Source of the DNA: an uncultured Christensenellaceae bacterium
GTDB taxonomy: Bacteria > Bacillota > Clostridia > Christensenellales > Christensenellaceae
Direction: 5' to 3'
NCBI GenBank assembly: GCA_910588425.1
Contig: CAJUPM010000010.1
Location: forward strand, 1-64,000
DNA: 64,000 bases
Made by a program: the position numbers and the translations under genes. Positions 56,973-64,000 of this stretch are shown here, piece by piece (the first letter of the stretch is position 1; each line of letters starts with the position of its first letter). Under the pieces are notes generated by a model. The model did not search any database and had not been told where the DNA came from. It saw nothing but the letters and a program-made list of their open reading frames with translations.

Positions 56973-57585
56973 ACTGCTGGCATGGGATGCCCGCACCTGC
57001 GCCGTCTGCGGCAGGGATATTCGGGAGGGCGCGGTTTGCAGAGACTGCGCGCGGCAGCTTGCCCAGGCGAGAATCCTGCGGGCCGAGCGGCTGGAGGGGA
57101 TCCCGCTTTACAGCTGCTATCGCTATGATGCCTGCGTCCGGACAATTTTGCTGCGCTTTAAACTGGGTCATCACCCCTGGCTGGCAGGGCCCATCGGCAG
57201 CCAGATGGCATCCTTTCTGCGCTCCCGGGCGCTGGGCTTTTCCGCGGTAACCTTCGTTCCGCTGGCAACGGGAAGGCAGCTCCAGCGCGGTTATAATCAG
57301 GCCGAGCTTTTGGCGCGGGAAATTGGCAGTCAGCTTGGAATTCCCGTCGCGCCCTTGCTCAGACGCGTGAGAAAGACAAAAGTGCAGTCGCGCCTGGCGG
57401 CAGAGGAGCGGGCGGGAAACCTGAAAGATGCGTTTGGACTGATAAATGAGGAGCAAAGGCTACGCGGCCAGCGCATTTTGCTGGTGGATGATATCGCGAC
57501 GACGGGTACCACGGTTTTGCAATGCGCAAAGCCGATGCAGGAAGCCGGTGCCAGCGTTGCGGCCATCGTCTTTGCCCGGGCATAG
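56926..57585 (+). CDS. ComF family protein (phosphoribosyltransferase-like)
   Basis: A 219-residue protein of the ComF/GntX type. The N-terminal zinc finger reads CAVCGRDIREGAVCRDC, and the C-terminal part is a PRTase-like domain with FVPLATGRQLQRGYNQAELLARE and the PRPP loop ILLVDDIATTGTTV. In Bacillus ComFC helps DNA uptake in competence; elsewhere the role is unclear. The start lies inside recD2: ATG 56926 (SD AGGGAG at 9 bases) is chosen, with ATG 56917 possible. Its position between recD2 and the raiA RNA/hpf is common in Clostridia. Confidence 0.87.
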   Translation: MNCSGFWRKIRKAGAELLAWDARTCAVCGRDIREGAVCRDCARQLAQARILRAERLEGIPLYSCYRYDACVRTILLRFKLGHHPWLAGPIGSQMASFLRSRALGFSAVTFVPLATGRQLQRGYNQAELLAREIGSQLGIPVAPLLRRVRKTKVQSRLAAEERAGNLKDAFGLINEEQRLRGQRILLVDDIATTGTTVLQCAKPMQEAGASVAAIVFARA

Positions 57586-57604
57586 CGGCGGGCGAAAATG
57601 GCTC

Positions 57605-57633
57605 TTTTCTTTTGTGCGCAGGGCGGGTATAAT
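57605..57633 (+). promoter_or_regulatory. promoter of the raiA RNA
   Basis: A perfect TATAAT (57628-57633) with TTTTCT 17 bases upstream; the start would fall just before the RNA's closing stem at 57642. Confidence 0.65.
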
Positions 57634-57635
57634 AG

Positions 57636-57899
57636 AGATTGCCCATTCGCGCCAGGTCTGTGGTTGAAAGTCGATGCCAGTCGCAGGCAAAGCGATCCAC
57701 GTAACCCGGCAAAATGCCGGTGATCATGGTGCGGTTTAGAAGTAAGTCCGCCCGGGCAACCGAGAGGGGCAGTAGTGGGGAGGCACAGACGCCTTATGAG
57801 CGAACCCTCCAGGCGGCGAGTGTGGGGTCAAAAACCAGGTCAGCTGGCGCGATTGGGTGGTTTAAAAAAAGAGGGCGCACATGGGATGTGCGCTTTTTG
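57636..57899 (+). ncRNA. raiA-motif structured RNA
   Basis: A gene-free block of about 260 bases between comF and hpf (raiA), the location that names the raiA motif. CCCATTCGCGCCAG (57642-57655) pairs with CTGGCGCGATTGGG (57844-57857), 13 of 14 bases, closing the whole element. Inside are CCGGC-AAAAT-GCCGG (about 57704-57719) and other GC stems. It has its own -10 and ends in a strong terminator: GCGCACAT (57875-57882), GGG, ATGTGCGC (57886-57893), TTTTT. It thus looks like an independent RNA. Reports link this RNA class to sporulation and aerotolerance in Clostridia. Family assignment rests on position and size, not alignment. Confidence 0.8.
57873..57899 (+). terminator. terminator of the raiA RNA
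   Basis: Perfect 8-bp stem GCGCACAT/ATGTGCGC with GGG loop and five T. Confidence 0.92.
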
Positions 57900-58017
57900 T
57901 TTTGCAAAAATGAAGGAAGTGTAAAGGAAGGAAAAATGGGGCAGGATAATGAGGAGGGGATAGGGAACTATTATTTATCAGGGGAAACGCTGGTTTCCGG
58001 AAAGCAGGAGGGTGTTT

Positions 58018-58557
58018 ATGCGCACAGTTGTAAAAGGAAAAGGCATCGATATTTCGCAGTACCTGAGAGAAAACGCAGAAAAGCGGGCGGCCAAGATGGA
58101 CCGCTATTTCCGGGAAGAGACAGAGCTTTTGATCACGCTTTCCATTCAGAAGGCAAGGCATATCGCCGAAGTGATGGTTCAGCTGGAGGACGGCGTGATG
58201 CTGCGGGCAGAGGAGAGCAGCGGAGATATGTACGCTTCGGTGGACGCGGCGCTCAAAAAGCTGGAACAGCAGATCCGCAGGCATAGGAAGAAGCTGGAAC
58301 AGCGCCTGCATGAGGGCGCATATCAGCAGGAGCCGCTGTTCTTGGAGCAGGAATTGCCGGATGAGCAGGAGGAAGAAAGCAAAATCCTCCGCCGCAAGAG
58401 CTTTCCGCTTCAGATGATGAGCGAGCAGGAGGCGATTTTGCAGATGCAGCTGCTCGGCCACAGTTTCTTCGTGTTCTTATCCGAGCAGGGGCGGGTTTGC
58501 GTGCTCTATCAGAGAAAGGACGGGGGCTATGGCCTGCTGGAGCCGGAATACGACTAA
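58018..58557 (+). CDS. hpf: ribosome hibernation promoting factor, long form
   Basis: Dimerises 70S ribosomes into inactive 100S particles in stationary phase or stress. The 179-residue protein has an N-terminal RaiA/HPF fold (VVKGKGIDISQYLRENAEKRAAKMDRYF, AEVMVQLEDGVMLRAEESSGDMYASVDAALKKLEQQIRRHRKKL) and a C-terminal dimerisation domain (VRRKSF-like ILRRKSFPLQMMSEQEAILQMQLLGHSFFVFL...GLLEP), the long form usual in Firmicutes. ATG 58018 is preceded by GGAGG at 6 bases; the upstream GTG 58012 is less likely. It follows the raiA RNA, whose terminator separates the two. Confidence 0.95.
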   Translation: MRTVVKGKGIDISQYLRENAEKRAAKMDRYFREETELLITLSIQKARHIAEVMVQLEDGVMLRAEESSGDMYASVDAALKKLEQQIRRHRKKLEQRLHEGAYQQEPLFLEQELPDEQEEESKILRRKSFPLQMMSEQEAILQMQLLGHSFFVFLSEQGRVCVLYQRKDGGYGLLEPEYD

Positions 58558-58569
58558 ATAAAAAGAGAA

Positions 58570-58600
58570 AAAAAGAGAGCCATTGGCTCTCTTTTTTGTT
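58570..58600. terminator. bidirectional terminator between hpf and the GNAT gene
   Basis: AAAGAGAGCC, loop ATT, GGCTCTCTTTTTT. Confidence 0.9.
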
Positions 58601-59195
58601 ACGATATATCCTGCTCCACAAAGTGCACAGGATACCGATCCCAGTATCCGGAATAGACCGGGGCATCCGGCCGGGCGAGATTTAACTGATACATCCGAAA
58701 ACGCACCAGCAGGTTTTTTGGCTGCCATTGCTCCTCGTAGGTATAGGCATACCGCATGCCCAGCCGCTGCATGACCTTCCCACTGCGGGGGTTAGCGACA
58801 TCGTGCGTCGCGGTGAGAAAGGGCAGCCCATCCTGCCGGAGCCGCCGGGTGACCGCCGCGCCGGCTTCGCTGGCGAATCCCCGGTGCCAAAAATCCGAGT
58901 GCAGGCCATAGCCGAAATCGTGCGCTTCTCCCATGCTCGCATGCACATACCCGATGGGGACATCGTCCTGCTTTTGGCAGATGGCATAGCGATAGCCCCG
59001 GGGCTTTTGGTATGCCGCGGCATACTGGCGCCAAAACAGCTCCTCGGCCTCATCCAGCGTTTTTAAGGGGAACCAGGGCAGGAACGTATTGGCCTGCTCA
59101 TCCCGGTAAATCTCGAAAAGCGCGGGAATATCCTGCTCAGAAAACCGGCGCAGAATCAGGCGCTCTGTGAGAAGCTTCGGGGTATTTTCCAACAT
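58599..59195 (-). CDS. GNAT family N-acetyltransferase (RimJ/RimL-like)
   Basis: A 198-residue GNAT protein. It opens LLTERLILRRFSEQDIPALFEIYRDEQ, the standard start of the RimJ/RimL (Acetyltransf_3) group; YAICQKQDDVPIGYVHAS and FWHRGFASEAGAAVTRRLRQDG hold the acetyl-CoA loop, followed by HDVANPRSGKVMQRLGMRYAYTYEEQW. The substrate is unknown. The frame extends antisense to the neighbour, but ATG 59193-59195 behind CAGGAG is preferred. It lies 11 bases after the aldose epimerase gene and is co-transcribed. Confidence 0.88.
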   Translation of the reverse strand: MLENTPKLLTERLILRRFSEQDIPALFEIYRDEQANTFLPWFPLKTLDEAEELFWRQYAAAYQKPRGYRYAICQKQDDVPIGYVHASMGEAHDFGYGLHSDFWHRGFASEAGAAVTRRLRQDGLPFLTATHDVANPRSGKVMQRLGMRYAYTYEEQWQPKNLLVRFRMYQLNLARPDAPVYSGYWDRYPVHFVEQDIS

Positions 59196-59206
59196 AGCTG
59201 CTCCTG

Positions 59207-60085
59207 TTATTGAATGGAAATGAGATAGCTGTTCTCGTAGCTCTCCCCATCCCCCAGGTGGATCATATCCCGCTTGGTCTCCAGCTCGTCGATCTCGCCG
59301 TCGTATGCCGGAACGCTGTACCAAGGCTCGATGCAGACATAGGGCGCCTGGGTTTTGGGTGCGTGCCAAAGCCCCAGGTAGTTCATATCCGGGTATTCCA
59401 GGCGGACGCTCTTATCGCTCTTTTTGCTCTTCAGCGTGATGGCCTTGCACATCTTCTCCAGAACGATGGCGTCGTTATCGAACAGGTCGTGCCGCAATGC
59501 CAGAATCTTGCCGCCCTCCAGCGCGAAGGGCGTGGAGGCGCGGGTGGTATAGCAGGTGGGGCTCATGGTGATGGCTCTCGCGGGCTTTTCGCAGTCGAAT
59601 TCCAGATAATAATCCTCAAACGCCTCGCCCTCGCAGAGCGGGACGTTGAAGCCCGGGTGGCCGCCGACGGCGAAAATCATGGTCTCGCTGCCTTTGTTGG
59701 AAACCAGGAACGTGGTTCTGACGCCGCTGCCCTCCAGCTGATAGCAGAGCTTCAGATCAAACTCGAAGGGATACTGCGCCCGGGAAATCTCGTCTGCCGC
59801 CAGATGGAACGCGATGTGATCCGCCCCCTGCTCGGCGACTTCAAAAACCGTCTTGCGGGCAAAGCCGTGCAGGTTCATCTCGTAAGTCTTGCCCTCGAAG
59901 GTGTATTTGCCCTCGGTCAGCCGGCCGCAGATGGGGAAGAGATTGTAGGCTCGGCCGCTCCAGTAGGTCTTGTCGCCCTGCCAGAGGTATTCCGTGCCGT
60001 CGCTTTTTGCTTTTATGGATTGCAGTTCTGCGCCGAGATCCGAAATTTCTACGCGGATGCAATCGTTTTCGATGGTGTAAATCAT
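59207..60085 (-). CDS. aldose 1-epimerase family protein (LacX-like)
   Basis: A 292-residue galactose-mutarotase-fold protein of the LacX type. Landmarks are LGAELQSIKAKSDGTEYLWQGD (substrate Arg region analogue), YNLFPICGRL, MNLHGFARKTVFEV (catalytic His), FAVGGHPGFNVPL (second His) and YVCIEPWYSVPAYDG (catalytic Glu). Such enzymes interconvert anomers of free or phosphorylated sugars. The start is ATG 60083-60085 behind AAAGGAGAAC. Confidence 0.9.
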   Translation of the reverse strand: MIYTIENDCIRVEISDLGAELQSIKAKSDGTEYLWQGDKTYWSGRAYNLFPICGRLTEGKYTFEGKTYEMNLHGFARKTVFEVAEQGADHIAFHLAADEISRAQYPFEFDLKLCYQLEGSGVRTTFLVSNKGSETMIFAVGGHPGFNVPLCEGEAFEDYYLEFDCEKPARAITMSPTCYTTRASTPFALEGGKILALRHDLFDNDAIVLEKMCKAITLKSKKSDKSVRLEYPDMNYLGLWHAPKTQAPYVCIEPWYSVPAYDGEIDELETKRDMIHLGDGESYENSYLISIQ

Positions 60086-60116
60086 GGGTGTTCTCCTTTG
60101 TTTTTGGGATAGCTTT

Positions 60117-60145
60117 AGTATAGCATTGCGCACTGCCCTCTTCAA
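60117..60145 (-). promoter_or_regulatory. promoter of the epimerase-GNAT operon
   Basis: On the minus strand TTGAAG (60145-60140), 17-base spacer, TGC-TATACT (-10 at 60122-60117). Confidence 0.75.
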
Positions 60146-60204
60146 GCGGGATTTGGCGCCCGGGTGAAATTCTAAATTTGTTTACATTACGCCCCGGCGG
60201 CGCA

Positions 60205-60233
60205 TTGAATGTGCCCGGGCGAAATGATAAAAT
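60205..60233 (+). promoter_or_regulatory. secA promoter
   Basis: TTGAAT (60205-60210), 17-base spacer, TGA-TAAAAT (-10 at 60228-60233). Confidence 0.75.
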
Positions 60234-60274
60234 AGAATTGGCTTTTGCCCAAAATTTTGAAAAATGAGGAACAT

Positions 60275-62962
60275 ATGGGACTATTTCACCGGGAAGATAA
60301 ATTTTTAAGAAACGCCAGAAAACAGGCGGATAAAGTGGAGGCGCTTCGGGAGAGTTTTCAGAAACTTTCGGATGCGGAGCTGGCGGCCAAAACGCAGGAA
60401 TACCGCGCCCGCTTCCAAAAAGGAGAGAGCCTGGATGCGCTTCTGCCTGAGGTCTTTGCGCAGGTGCGGGAGGCCAGCCGCAGAGTGCTGGGGCTGGAGC
60501 ACTACTACGTCCAGCTGCTGGGCGGCATCATTTTGCACAACGGGGATATCGCCGAGATGAAAACCGGCGAGGGCAAGACGCTGGTGGCGACGCTGGCCGC
60601 CTGCCTCAACGCGGTTTCGGGCAAGGGCGTGCATGTCGTCACAGTCAACGACTATCTGGCCAAGCGGGACAGCGAGTGGATGGGCAAGCTCTATCATTTC
60701 CTGGGATATAGCGTCGGCCTCATCGTGCGGGATATGACGCCGGAAGAGAAAAAAGCGGCCTATGCCTGCGATATCACCTATGCCACCAACAACGAGCTGG
60801 GCTTCGACTACCTGCGGGATAATATGAAGGTGAACCGGGAGGCGCTGGTACAGCGGGAACTGAACTATGCCATCATCGACGAGGTGGACTCCATCCTCAT
60901 CGACGAGGCGCGCACGCCGCTGATTATCTCGGGCCCGGGCGAGAAGGGCACCGAGCTTTACGCCATCGCAGACGGCTTTGTCCGCAAACTGAAGGAAGAG
61001 GAAGACTACGTCGTGGATGAAAAGGCCAAGACGGTCAACCTGACGGAGGAGGGCACAGCAAAAGCCGAGAAGTATTTCAAAGTGGAAAACTTCGCGGATA
61101 TGGAAAACCAGGAGATCAACCACCATGTCTATCAGGCTCTGCGGGCGCATAAGACCATGCGGCGGGATATTGACTACGTCGTCCAGAACGGCCAGGTGAT
61201 CATCGTCGACGAGTTTACCGGGCGGCTGATGATCGGCCGGCGGTACAGCGACGGCCTGCACCAGGCCATCGAGGCAAAGGAGGGCGTGAAAGTCGAGCGG
61301 GAAAGCAGAACGCTGGCCACCATCACCTTCCAGAACTTCTTCCGCATGTATCAAAAGCTTTCGGGCATGACGGGCACGGCCAAAACCGAGGAGGCGGAGT
61401 TCGAGGGCATCTACAACCTGGCGGTTGTGCAGGTGCCCACGCACCGCCCCATGATCCGGGAGGATAAGAACGATATCATCCTGCCCACCATCAAAGCCAA
61501 GTTTGAGGCGGTCATCGAGGAGATCTGCCAGGTGCATGAGACCGGGCGGCCCATGCTGGTGGGCACGGTTTCCGTGGAAAACAGCGAGATTTTGAGCGCC
61601 ATGCTAAAGCGCCGGGGCATCCGGCACGAAGTGCTCAACGCCAAGAACCATGAAAAAGAGGCGGGCATTGTGGCCCAGGCGGGTAAGTTTGGCGCGGTTA
61701 CCATCGCGACGAACATGGCGGGCCGCGGCACGGATATTCTGCTGGGCGGTAACCCGGATTATATGGCTAAGAGCGAGATGCGCCGCAAGGGCTATGACGA
61801 GGATATGATCTATACCGCCTCCATGCACCTGGATACGCAGGATGAGGAGGTGCTCAAGGCCCGGGCGCTTTATAACGAGCTGTATGAGGGCTTCAAAAAG
61901 CAGACGGACGCCGAGCATGAGAAAGTCGTGGCGGCGGGCGGGCTGTATATCATCGGCACAGAGCGCCATGAATCCCGGCGCATCGATAACCAGCTGCGCG
62001 GCCGGAGCGGCCGCCAGGGAGACCCCGGCGCATCCCGGTTCTATATCGCGCTGGAGGACGACCTCATGCGGCTGTTTGGCGGCGAGCGCATCCGCATGAT
62101 CATCGAAAAACTCTCCGGCGGCGAGGATATTCCGCTGGAATACGGCATGATGACCCGGCAAATCGAAAAAGCGCAAAAGCGCATCGAGGAGCGCAACTTC
62201 AAATCCAGAAGCCAGGTGCTCAAATATGACGATGTTATGAACCAGCAGAGAGAGGTCATCTACGGGCAGCGCCGCAGTGTGCTGATGGGCGAGGACATCC
62301 GGCAGGCCATCGGGGGCATGCTGGATTCAGCAGTCGGCAATCTGGCAGACAGCTATTGTCCGGAGGAGCTCTCGGCAGGCGAATGGGATTTGGAGGCGCT
62401 GAACCTGGCGCTGGCAAACCTCATCCCCCAGGCCTATTTTGCCCCGGTCTCGGCCGAGGATCTGAAAAAGAAAAACGCAAAAGCGGCAAAAGAGCTGCTG
62501 CTGGAGCGCGCGAGAAGCGCATACGAGAAGAAGAGCGCCGAGCTGGAAGGCGAGGGGCTGGATATGCGGGAAATCGAGCGCGTGGTGCTGCTGCGGGAAG
62601 TGGACAGCAAGTGGATGGAGCATATCGACAACATGGATCAGCTGCGGGACGGCATTGGCCTGCGGGCATATGGCCAGATCGATCCGGTTGTGGCATATCA
62701 GAAGGAAGGCTTCGATATGTTTGACGAGATGATCGCCGCCATTCAGCAGGGGACGGTTCAGATGCTGTTCCGCATTACGGTGAAAAGCAAGGTGGAGCGC
62801 GTGCAGACCATGCAGCCGCAGACGGCGACGCATGGCGGACAGAGCGGTGAAAAGCCCGCCCAGCGGCATGTGGCAAAAAAAGTCGGCAGGAACGATCCCT
62901 GCCCTTGCGGCAGCGGCAAGAAGTATAAAAACTGTTGCGGGAAACAGGGGGCAGGAAGATGA
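60275..62962 (+). CDS. secA: preprotein translocase ATPase SecA
   Basis: Drives post-translational export of preproteins through SecYEG. The 895-residue protein has Walker A GEGKT (98-102), DEVD (202-205) followed by SILIDEARTPLIISG, the preprotein cross-linking domain, FQNFFRMYQKLSGMTGTAKTEEAEF, ATNMAGRGTDILLGGNPDYMA and GTERHESRRIDNQLRGRSGRQGDPG (helicase motifs), the helical scaffold, and a C-terminal SEC-C zinc motif C876-P-C ... C887-C888 that binds SecB-like partners or the membrane. Length is full. ATG 60275 follows GAGGAA. It is co-translated with the next gene by an ATGA overlap. Confidence 0.98.
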   Translation: MGLFHREDKFLRNARKQADKVEALRESFQKLSDAELAAKTQEYRARFQKGESLDALLPEVFAQVREASRRVLGLEHYYVQLLGGIILHNGDIAEMKTGEGKTLVATLAACLNAVSGKGVHVVTVNDYLAKRDSEWMGKLYHFLGYSVGLIVRDMTPEEKKAAYACDITYATNNELGFDYLRDNMKVNREALVQRELNYAIIDEVDSILIDEARTPLIISGPGEKGTELYAIADGFVRKLKEEEDYVVDEKAKTVNLTEEGTAKAEKYFKVENFADMENQEINHHVYQALRAHKTMRRDIDYVVQNGQVIIVDEFTGRLMIGRRYSDGLHQAIEAKEGVKVERESRTLATITFQNFFRMYQKLSGMTGTAKTEEAEFEGIYNLAVVQVPTHRPMIREDKNDIILPTIKAKFEAVIEEICQVHETGRPMLVGTVSVENSEILSAMLKRRGIRHEVLNAKNHEKEAGIVAQAGKFGAVTIATNMAGRGTDILLGGNPDYMAKSEMRRKGYDEDMIYTASMHLDTQDEEVLKARALYNELYEGFKKQTDAEHEKVVAAGGLYIIGTERHESRRIDNQLRGRSGRQGDPGASRFYIALEDDLMRLFGGERIRMIIEKLSGGEDIPLEYGMMTRQIEKAQKRIEERNFKSRSQVLKYDDVMNQQREVIYGQRRSVLMGEDIRQAIGGMLDSAVGNLADSYCPEELSAGEWDLEALNLALANLIPQAYFAPVSAEDLKKKNAKAAKELLLERARSAYEKKSAELEGEGLDMREIERVVLLREVDSKWMEHIDNMDQLRDGIGLRAYGQIDPVVAYQKEGFDMFDEMIAAIQQGTVQMLFRITVKSKVERVQTMQPQTATHGGQSGEKPAQRHVAKKVGRNDPCPCGSGKKYKNCCGKQGAGR

Positions 62963-63963
62963 TTCGGTATTTGGAAGTTTCGGGCACGGAATACGAGATG
63001 GGTTTCCAGCTGGGGCAGGCCTTTGCGGCATATCTGCAAAGCGCCGCTCTGGGGATGGAGGAAACGCTGGCGCAGGGGGCGATCCGGGAAAAAGCGGAGC
63101 GCCTGGAGGGCAAGCTGAAAGCGCAGCTGCCCGCGTGCCTGGAAGAGATTTACGGCAGGGCAGACGGCGCGAAAATTCCCAGAAGCCTGGCGCTGCTTCT
63201 CTTTTTCCCGGAAATCTCCAAGCGGGCAGATGGCTGCACGACGGCGGTGATTCAGAAGGAGAACGGCAAGTTCCTGTTTTGCCATAATGAGGACGACGAG
63301 CACTACACGACGGAAAACGTCGCGCTGGTGAAGTATCAGTATGGCGATTTCTGGATTACGGGCTATACCGTGGCGACAAAGCTGGTGGGCAGTTCCTTTG
63401 CCTGGAACAGCGCCGGGATGGTCTTTTCCAGCAATTATATCTACGACACCAAAATCCAGCTGGAAAACATTTCGAGGTATGTCGCGGTGCGGGATGTGAT
63501 GAACGCAAAAAGCCTGGAGGAGGCCGTGCAGAAACTGCGGGAAGCGAAAGTTGCTTCGGCATTCAGCCTGAATATTCTGGATCTGAACGAGAACCGGGCG
63601 GTCAATGTCGAAAAAGATACGGAAGAAATTTATCTGACCCCCATTTGCGGAAGATACGCCAGGGCCAATCATTTTATTGCCAAAACGGAGGATTTGCCCC
63701 AGCCGCCTGTCTCTTCGGCCTTTCGGTGCGCCAAAGCCAATGAGCTGATTGCGCAGGTCGATCGCAAAACGGCCTCTATTTCGGATTTGCAGTCCATTTT
63801 GATGTATGAGACGCAGGATTACAACGCGTCCATCTATATGGATGCGAAAAAGTATCCGGAAAAGGGAGTTACTGTCGCGAATTTTTCCTACGACGGCGAA
63901 TCCGGCAAAATTGCCGTCCGGGACTATCTGGGCGGGGGCGTTATGGAGTTTGAATACCGCTGA
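62959..63963 (+). CDS. C45-family (acyl-CoA:6-APA acyltransferase-like) Ntn hydrolase
   Basis: A 334-residue protein of the C45 peptidase/acyltransferase type. Family landmarks are YEMGFQLGQAFAAYL at the N-terminus, DGCTTAVIQKENGKFLFCHNEDDE, where the cysteine of G-C-T-T is the expected autocatalytic nucleophile after cleavage, then AWNSAGMVFSSNYI and ARANHFI. Known members process penicillin precursors or N-acyl amino acids; here the substrate is unknown. The start ATG overlaps the secA stop (ATGA), so translation is coupled, though a functional link to secretion is not implied. No signal peptide is seen. Confidence 0.83.
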   Translation: MIRYLEVSGTEYEMGFQLGQAFAAYLQSAALGMEETLAQGAIREKAERLEGKLKAQLPACLEEIYGRADGAKIPRSLALLLFFPEISKRADGCTTAVIQKENGKFLFCHNEDDEHYTTENVALVKYQYGDFWITGYTVATKLVGSSFAWNSAGMVFSSNYIYDTKIQLENISRYVAVRDVMNAKSLEEAVQKLREAKVASAFSLNILDLNENRAVNVEKDTEEIYLTPICGRYARANHFIAKTEDLPQPPVSSAFRCAKANELIAQVDRKTASISDLQSILMYETQDYNASIYMDAKKYPEKGVTVANFSYDGESGKIAVRDYLGGGVMEFEYR

Positions 63964-64000
63964 AAGGCGGTTTGCGGCAGGAGCCGGCAAAGAGGAGCGG
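63964..64000. other. window end, no feature
   Basis: 37 bases after the C45 gene. The last bases (AAAGAGGAG) could be the SD of a following gene outside the window. Confidence 0.3.

Noticed and set aside
57936..58286. Plus-strand frame starting at ATGGGGCAGG with a fair SD, overlapping hpf
   Set aside because: Runs out of frame through most of hpf, is Lys/Arg/Gly-rich without motifs, and hpf has a better start and full family match.

Overview
The window reads as chromosome of an anaerobic, spore-forming, rod-shaped member of the Firmicutes (Clostridia-like), fairly GC-rich in genes and AT-rich between them. The evidence is a clear spoIIID, an mreB/mbl-type gene, pyruvate:ferredoxin oxidoreductase, ATP-type PEP carboxykinase, PduL phosphotransacylase, Firmicutes-type SAM riboswitch control of metK, RecD2, long-form HPF, and strong AGGAGG ribosome binding sites. 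No rRNA, tRNA, CRISPR array, insertion sequence or prophage was seen; the content is housekeeping plus metabolic and transport operons.

Layout. 1-2.2 kb (minus): a truncated zinc-ribbon/DUF2007-like gene, then a GGGtGRT protein and its NifU-like partner. 2.3-6.6 kb (plus): one operon of aminotransferase, tyrS, yigZ and ilvE. 6.6-11.2 kb (plus): a surface protein, an amino acid kinase and an MFS transporter, each with its own promoter and terminator. 11.5-16.6 kb (minus): nifJ and a 3'-truncated polysaccharide deacetylase. 16.8-18.8 kb (plus): a cytidylate-kinase-like gene and thyA-folA. 18.9-20.9 kb (minus): TM2, DUF2752 and EamA genes. 21.2 kb: pduL. 22.1-25.9 kb (minus): pepT-yjbR-C_GCAxxG-trmO-eamA-alkD operon. 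26.2-27.7 kb (plus): unknown membrane protein and an XRE regulator. 27.8-31.7 kb (minus): a P-type ATPase behind a NiCo-type riboswitch, and an M29 aminopeptidase. 31.8 kb: transaldolase-like gene. 32.6-35.7 kb (minus): DUF2238, AEC, GNAT and nagB. 35.8-43.2 kb (minus): an ABC importer (two permeases, double-cassette ATPase, DUF3798 lipoprotein) with an FGGY kinase. 43.3-47.1 kb: spoIIID and mreB (plus) separated by gmd-rmd (minus). 47.1-49.8 kb: ksgA and pckA. 49.9-51 kb: nagA (minus). 51.2-52.4 kb: lipoprotein and SDR. 52.5 kb: ttcA-like (minus), divergent from SAM riboswitch-metK-recD2-comF-raiA RNA-hpf. 58.6-60.1 kb (minus): GNAT and aldose epimerase. 60.3-64 kb: secA and a C45-family hydrolase.

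How the genes fit. nifJ makes acetyl-CoA and reduced ferredoxin and PduL can convert acyl-CoA to acyl phosphate; pckA links PEP and oxaloacetate. nagA and nagB degrade N-acetylglucosamine-6-phosphate. gmd and rmd supply a GDP-deoxyhexose (probably GDP-rhamnose) for surface glycans. thyA-folA make dTMP and recycle folate. The kinase and ABC importer look like a capture-import-phosphorylate route for an unidentified carbohydrate-like solute.

Most notable: a NiCo-class metal riboswitch assigning a substrate class to an otherwise generic P-type ATPase; a raiA-motif RNA between comF and hpf closed by a 14-bp stem; a promoter ending exactly where a 12-bp terminator stem begins (6648-6718); a tandem duplication inside the DUF3798-associated permease; divergent metK/ttcA promoters sharing one palindromic -35 hexamer; and spoIIID and mreB separated by an inverted gmd-rmd pair. 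Most genes are ordinary, and no wholly new multi-gene system is demonstrated by sequence alone.
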